Shown here: piece by piece, positions 60,951 through 64,000 of the stretch
Position numbering within the stretch: the first letter of the stretch is position 1
Layout: the number at the start of each line of letters is the position of its first letter
Assembly: GCA_965225735.1 (NCBI GenBank)
Contig: CBDDBN010000017.1
Location: forward strand, 119,610-183,609
Length of the DNA stretch: 64,000 bases
DNA from: Denitrobaculum sp965225735
Lineage (GTDB): Bacteria > Pseudomonadota > Alphaproteobacteria > Kiloniellales > Kiloniellaceae
Direction of reading: 5' to 3'
The notes under the pieces: model-generated
The model's database searches: none
What the model saw: only the letters and a program-made list of their open reading frames with translations
What the model was told of the DNA's origin: nothing
Made by a program: the position numbers and the translations under genes

Positions 60951-62104
60951 AGGGCGTAGAAATCCAAGTGCGTGATCTGCGCAAGAGCTGGGACGAGACC
61001 TCGGCGGTCGACGGTATTTCCTTTTCGGCCCCGGCGGGCCAGTTCACGGTTCTGCTTGGCCCCTCTGGTTGCGGTAAGTCGACGACGCTGCGTCTGATCG
61101 CCGGATTGGAGGAGGCGACGTCAGGGCAGATCCTGATCGACGGCGCCGATGTGACCCTTCAACCGCCGAACAAGCGGCAGATCTCCATGGTCTTTCAATC
61201 CTATGCGCTCTTTCCGCATCTGAGCGTTGCAGAGAACATCCTCTTCGGCCTGAAAGTCCGCAAGGTGCCGGCGGCCGAGCAGGCCGAGCGCCTCGAGAAG
61301 ACGGCAGCACTTCTGGGCCTGAGCGCGCTGCTCCAGCGCCGCCCCAGCCAGCTCTCGGGCGGCCAACAGCAGCGCGTGGCCCTGGGGCGCGCCATCATCG
61401 CGGAAAAGCCGATCTGCCTGATGGACGAGCCGCTGTCCAATCTCGATGCCAAGCTGCGTCACGAAATGCGGATCGAGTTGCGCGCGCTGCAGCAGAAGCT
61501 TGGCCTGACCATGGTCTATGTGACCCATGATCAGGCCGAGGCTATCAGCATGGCCGACCGGATTATTGTTCTTAACGGTGGCCGGATCGAGCAGGATGCG
61601 ACGCCCCGTGAACTCTACGAAACACCCGCCAGCCTCTTCGCGGCCCGTTTTATCGGAACACCGCCCATGAACATTCTGCGTCTCGCCAAGGGCGCGGAGG
61701 GATGGTCGGTGGCGGGGGATGACGCCATCTTCGCCGCGGAGTTCGAGGGGCCGATTGCGGACGAGCTTTGCCTTGGCCTTCGGCCCGAAGATCTGACCAT
61801 CAGCGAGGCCGGCGGGCTATCGGCGGTCGTCGAAAGCATCGAGTATCTCGGCGCGGACAATCTGATCGATTGTCGCATCGGGTCGGAACGGCTGACCGCG
61901 CGTTTTTCTAATAGGCATCAAGCGACGCCGGGCGAAAGCATTCGGCTGAGCTGGGCGCGTGGGGCGGCGCATCTCTTCAACGCGCAGAGCGGCGAGCGTC
62001 TGGAAGAGGCTTCGCGCCTTTACGCCGGTCCCGCCGGTTTGCCGCGCGGAGAAACCGAGAGTGAAGTTTTGGCTCTTTCCGGGGCACAGCCCGGAACAGC
62101 CTGA
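60947..62104 (+). CDS. ugpC: ABC transporter ATP-binding protein (UgpC/MalK type)
   Basis: The 385-residue ATPase has Walker A LLGPSGCGKSTT, signature LSGGQQQRVALGRA, Walker B ICLMDEPLSNLD and the H-loop YVTHDQAEA. A C-terminal TOBE/OB domain (residues ~240-350) follows, as in MalK and UgpC. ATG 60947 overlaps the DeoR gene stop. With the following binding protein and permease it forms an importer; glycerol-3-phosphate is a likely cargo given the GlpR-like regulator, but other polyols or sugars are possible. Confidence 0.9.
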   Translation: MKGVEIQVRDLRKSWDETSAVDGISFSAPAGQFTVLLGPSGCGKSTTLRLIAGLEEATSGQILIDGADVTLQPPNKRQISMVFQSYALFPHLSVAENILFGLKVRKVPAAEQAERLEKTAALLGLSALLQRRPSQLSGGQQQRVALGRAIIAEKPICLMDEPLSNLDAKLRHEMRIELRALQQKLGLTMVYVTHDQAEAISMADRIIVLNGGRIEQDATPRELYETPASLFAARFIGTPPMNILRLAKGAEGWSVAGDDAIFAAEFEGPIADELCLGLRPEDLTISEAGGLSAVVESIEYLGADNLIDCRIGSERLTARFSNRHQATPGESIRLSWARGAAHLFNAQSGERLEEASRLYAGPAGLPRGETESEVLALSGAQPGTA

Positions 62105-62162
62105 TGTTGCAAAGTAAGCAACTTAAGAAGCGTTAGAAAAACACTGAAAGGAGACGAGGAAA

Positions 62163-63449
62163 ATGTCTTTTGCAAGCAGACTTGGAGCGACTGTCGGTGC
62201 TGTGGCACTCGGCGGTTTTCTCGCCAGCGGCGCTGCTGCCGTGGATCTTCAATTTTACTTCCCGGTCGCGGTTGGCGGTAAAGCCGCCGATACCATCGAG
62301 GAACTCACGGCCGAGTATGCTGCCGCGAATCCCGGCGTGAATATCGATGCGGTGTACGCCGGCAGCTATCAGGACACCATCACCAAGACCCTGACCGCCG
62401 TTCGCGGTGGAACGGCGCCGCAGCTGTCGGTGATCCTGTCGGTAGATATGTTCACTCTGATCGAAGAAGACGCCATCGTGGCCTTTGAGGATCTGGCGAA
62501 GTCGGCCGAAGACAAGGTTTGGCTGAACTCTTTCTATCCGGCCTTCATGGAAAACAGCCAGACGGGCGGCAAGACCTACGGCATTCCTTTCCAGCGCTCC
62601 ACCCCGGTTCTCTATTGGAACAAGGAGGCTTTCAAGGAAGCGGGACTCGATCCAGAGACACCGCCGGCGAACTGGGAAGAAATGGTCGACTTCGGTAAGA
62701 AGCTGACCAAGCGCGATAGCAACGGAAATGTCTCCCAGTGGGGGCTGCGCATTCCGACCTCCGGTTTCCCCTACTGGCTGTTCCAGGGTCTGACCACGCA
62801 GAACGACGTGATCCTTGCCAACGACGACGGTAATCAGACGAACTTTGACGACCCAGCTGTTGTCGAAGCTCTGCAGTACCTGGTGGACCTCTCCACGAAG
62901 CATGAAGTCATGCAGCCGGGCATCGTCGAGTGGGGTGCCACGCCAAAGGCCTTCTTCGAGCGCGAGACGGCCATGATGTGGACCACGACCGGCAACCTGA
63001 CCAACGTGCGTAACAACGCGCCCTTCGACTTCGGCGTTGCCATGCTGCCGGCCAACAAGCGCCGCGGTGCGCCGACCGGTGGTGGCAACTTCTACGTCTT
63101 CGCCGACTCGACGGACGAGCAGAAGGCCGGCTCGCTTGACTTCATCAAGTGGATCACCGCGCCGGAACAGGCCGCTCGCTGGACCATTGCGACCGGCTAT
63201 GTCGCGCCGCGTCCGGACGCTTGGGAAACTCCTGCGATGAAAGCCTACGTCGAGGACTTCAAGCCGGCCCTGGTCGCGCGCGATCAGCTCGAGCATGCGG
63301 TCGCCGAACTCTCGACTTATCAGAACCAGCGCGTCACCCGGATTTTCAACGACGCCTTGGAAGCCGCGATCACCGGCAAGAGCACCCCTGAAGCGGCCCT
63401 GAAGGAAGCTCAGGAAAAGGCCGATAAGATCCTGAAAAAGTACCGGTAA
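62163..63449 (+). CDS. ugpB: ABC transporter periplasmic substrate-binding protein, UgpB-like
   Basis: The 428-residue protein has a signal peptide (MSFASRLGATVGAVALGGFLASGAA cleaved near AAA). Its mature sequence follows UgpB: GGTAPQLSVI, PFQRSTPVLYWNKEAFKEAG and ANWEEMVDF. AGGAG and GAGGA ribosome sites precede the ATG. It captures the ligand for the ugp-type importer. The match is closer to UgpB than to maltose-binding proteins but the ligand is inferred. A strong hairpin follows. Confidence 0.9.
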   Translation: MSFASRLGATVGAVALGGFLASGAAAVDLQFYFPVAVGGKAADTIEELTAEYAAANPGVNIDAVYAGSYQDTITKTLTAVRGGTAPQLSVILSVDMFTLIEEDAIVAFEDLAKSAEDKVWLNSFYPAFMENSQTGGKTYGIPFQRSTPVLYWNKEAFKEAGLDPETPPANWEEMVDFGKKLTKRDSNGNVSQWGLRIPTSGFPYWLFQGLTTQNDVILANDDGNQTNFDDPAVVEALQYLVDLSTKHEVMQPGIVEWGATPKAFFERETAMMWTTTGNLTNVRNNAPFDFGVAMLPANKRRGAPTGGGNFYVFADSTDEQKAGSLDFIKWITAPEQAARWTIATGYVAPRPDAWETPAMKAYVEDFKPALVARDQLEHAVAELSTYQNQRVTRIFNDALEAAITGKSTPEAALKEAQEKADKILKKYR

Positions 63450-63463
63450 GCAGCCGGTGCTGG

Positions 63464-63497
63464 CCGGCGGTCCGGGGGCTGCAGCCCGGGCCGCCGG
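63464..63497 (+). other. Intercistronic stem-loop between binding protein and permease genes
   Basis: CCGGCGG-T-CCGGG pairs with CCCGG-G-CCGCCGG around a loop containing CTGCAG. There is no T run, so it is likely an mRNA-stabilising hairpin that lets the binding protein exceed the permease, as in many ABC operons. Confidence 0.65.
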
Positions 63498-63553
63498 TCT
63501 TTCATTCAATTTGAATCTGCAGCGCGCAAAAGGACCAAAAAGGGGGAGGGCGG

Positions 63554-64000
63554 ATGCTTCAACGCGTTGAATGGGTCTATGCCTGGCTGCTGCTGACGCC
63601 AGCGCTGATTCTGCTCTTTGCCTTCACCCACTATCCGGCGGTCACGACCTTCTGGGCGAGTTTCTTCTCGACCCCTCGTGGGCGTCGGCAGGCTGAGTTC
63701 GTCGGTCTGGAGAACTACGAGACCCTGCTGAGCGATGAGACCTTCTGGCAGGTGCTCGGCAACAATGCCTGGTATGCGGTCATCACCATCCCGGTCTCCA
63801 TTGCGTTGGCGCTGATCATGGCGCTTTGGGTCGATGGGAAGCTACGCGGCCGTTCCTTCATCCGCATGGCCTATTTCGCGCCGACTGTCCTGCCTCTCAT
63901 TGCCGTGGCGAACATCTGGATGTTCTTCTACACGCCAGGTTTCGGGCTGATCGATCAGGTCCGCGGGCTCTTCGGCTTGCCGGAAGTCAACTGGCTCGGC
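63554..64000 (+). CDS. ugpA: ABC transporter permease, UgpA-like (3' truncated by window)
   Basis: ATG 63554, after GGGGGAGGG, opens a frame that is uninterrupted to the window end (149 residues). It starts with EWVYAWLLLTPALILLFAF, a typical first helix of UgpA/MalF-type permeases, then GLENYETLLSDETFWQVLG and IPVSIALALIMALW. The permease loop and C-terminus lie outside. It completes the importer operon with the preceding ATPase and binding protein. Confidence 0.88.
   Translation, partial: MLQRVEWVYAWLLLTPALILLFAFTHYPAVTTFWASFFSTPRGRRQAEFVGLENYETLLSDETFWQVLGNNAWYAVITIPVSIALALIMALWVDGKLRGRSFIRMAYFAPTVLPLIAVANIWMFFYTPGFGLIDQVRGLFGLPEVNWLG

Noticed and set aside
62133..63509. Minus-strand ORF of 458 codons opposite the UgpB-like gene
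   Set aside because: Shadow frame; the plus-strand gene has signal peptide, ribosome site and family motifs.
1..64000. CRISPR arrays, transposons, prophage, tRNA or rRNA genes
   Set aside because: No regularly spaced repeats, transposase motifs, terminal inverted repeats or cloverleaf sequences were seen.

Overview
The window looks like a chromosomal segment of a free-living alphaproteobacterium. Gene density is high, most of it is GC-rich (roughly 60% by eye), and several genes are typical of that class: ChpT, small DUF1127 and DUF3553 proteins, YdcH (DUF465), FdhD, an RpiR-type inositol regulator and an EgtBD pair. I would place it near Rhodospirillales/Kiloniellales-type bacteria, but that placement is inference only. 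No rRNA, tRNA, insertion sequence, prophage or CRISPR array was recognised. The first gene is cut at its 5' end and the last at its 3' end.

Layout. 0-5.2 kb: the end of a mannitol-dehydrogenase-family gene, then a forward run of gamma-glutamyltransferase, a D-threonine aldolase/D-serine dehydratase-type PLP enzyme and a DmdB-like acyl-CoA synthetase, closed by a convergent arfB. 5.7-12.2 kb: a GntR regulator and an inositol-catabolism patch (iolC-DUF2090 fusion, iolG, an RpiR/IolR-like regulator with a textbook GGAA-N6-TTCC operator, and an inositol-monophosphatase-family gene). 12.4-14.7 kb: a three-gene cassette of a biotin-ligase-like protein without the catalytic residues and two uncharacterised proteins. 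15.1-19.1 kb: a very large SARP/BTAD - class III cyclase - ATPase - TPR signalling protein behind a long leader. 19.1-23.1 kb: molybdenum-cofactor and formate-dehydrogenase maturation genes (moaA, fdhD, mobA) around an NlpC/P60 hydrolase. 23.1-26.1 kb: a methyltransferase and a tightly overlapping queE-queD-queC-GNAT operon for queuosine precursor synthesis. 26.1-27.2 kb: a hairpin-rich leader, a DUF1127 protein, a 33-residue membrane ORF and a strong terminator.

27.2-31.1 kb: a LysR/CmcJ-like divergent pair, GFA, YdcH and class II fructose-bisphosphate aldolase. 31.3-37.4 kb: a two-subunit NAD-dependent formate dehydrogenase (alpha, and a gamma-beta fusion) with a polytopic histidine-rich membrane protein between the subunit genes. 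The same 41-bp element precedes both subunit genes. 37.6-40.1 kb: a lower-GC insert with a predicted YopT-like (C58) cysteine protease and a secreted kinesin-light-chain-type TPR protein. 40.1-44 kb: DUF2199, DUF481 outer-membrane protein, LprI-META protein, cytochrome c and YbaN. 44-47.4 kb: a LysR gene divergent from egtB-egtD (ergothioneine). 47.5-53 kb: an ArsR-hydrolase pair, VOC protein, EEP-family protein, FAD-dependent ferredoxin-reductase-like enzyme and a membrane protein. 53.3-56.4 kb: ada with a coupled 2OG-Fe(II) oxygenase, a small secreted protein and a membrane protein. 56.4-58.6 kb: an FdsR-like LysR regulator, DUF3553 and chpT. 58.8-64 kb: an iron(III)-binding periplasmic protein, then a DeoR-ATPase-binding protein-permease operon resembling ugp.

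The most connected theme is formate oxidation: moaA, mobA and fdhD serve cofactor assembly, fdsA and fdsGB encode the enzyme, and a distant LysR gene resembles the usual formate-dehydrogenase regulator. The most unexpected items are the C58-like protease, the QueD and biotin-ligase homologues that lack canonical catalytic residues, and the duplicated formate-dehydrogenase control element. Operator and promoter calls come from reading the sequence and are untested.
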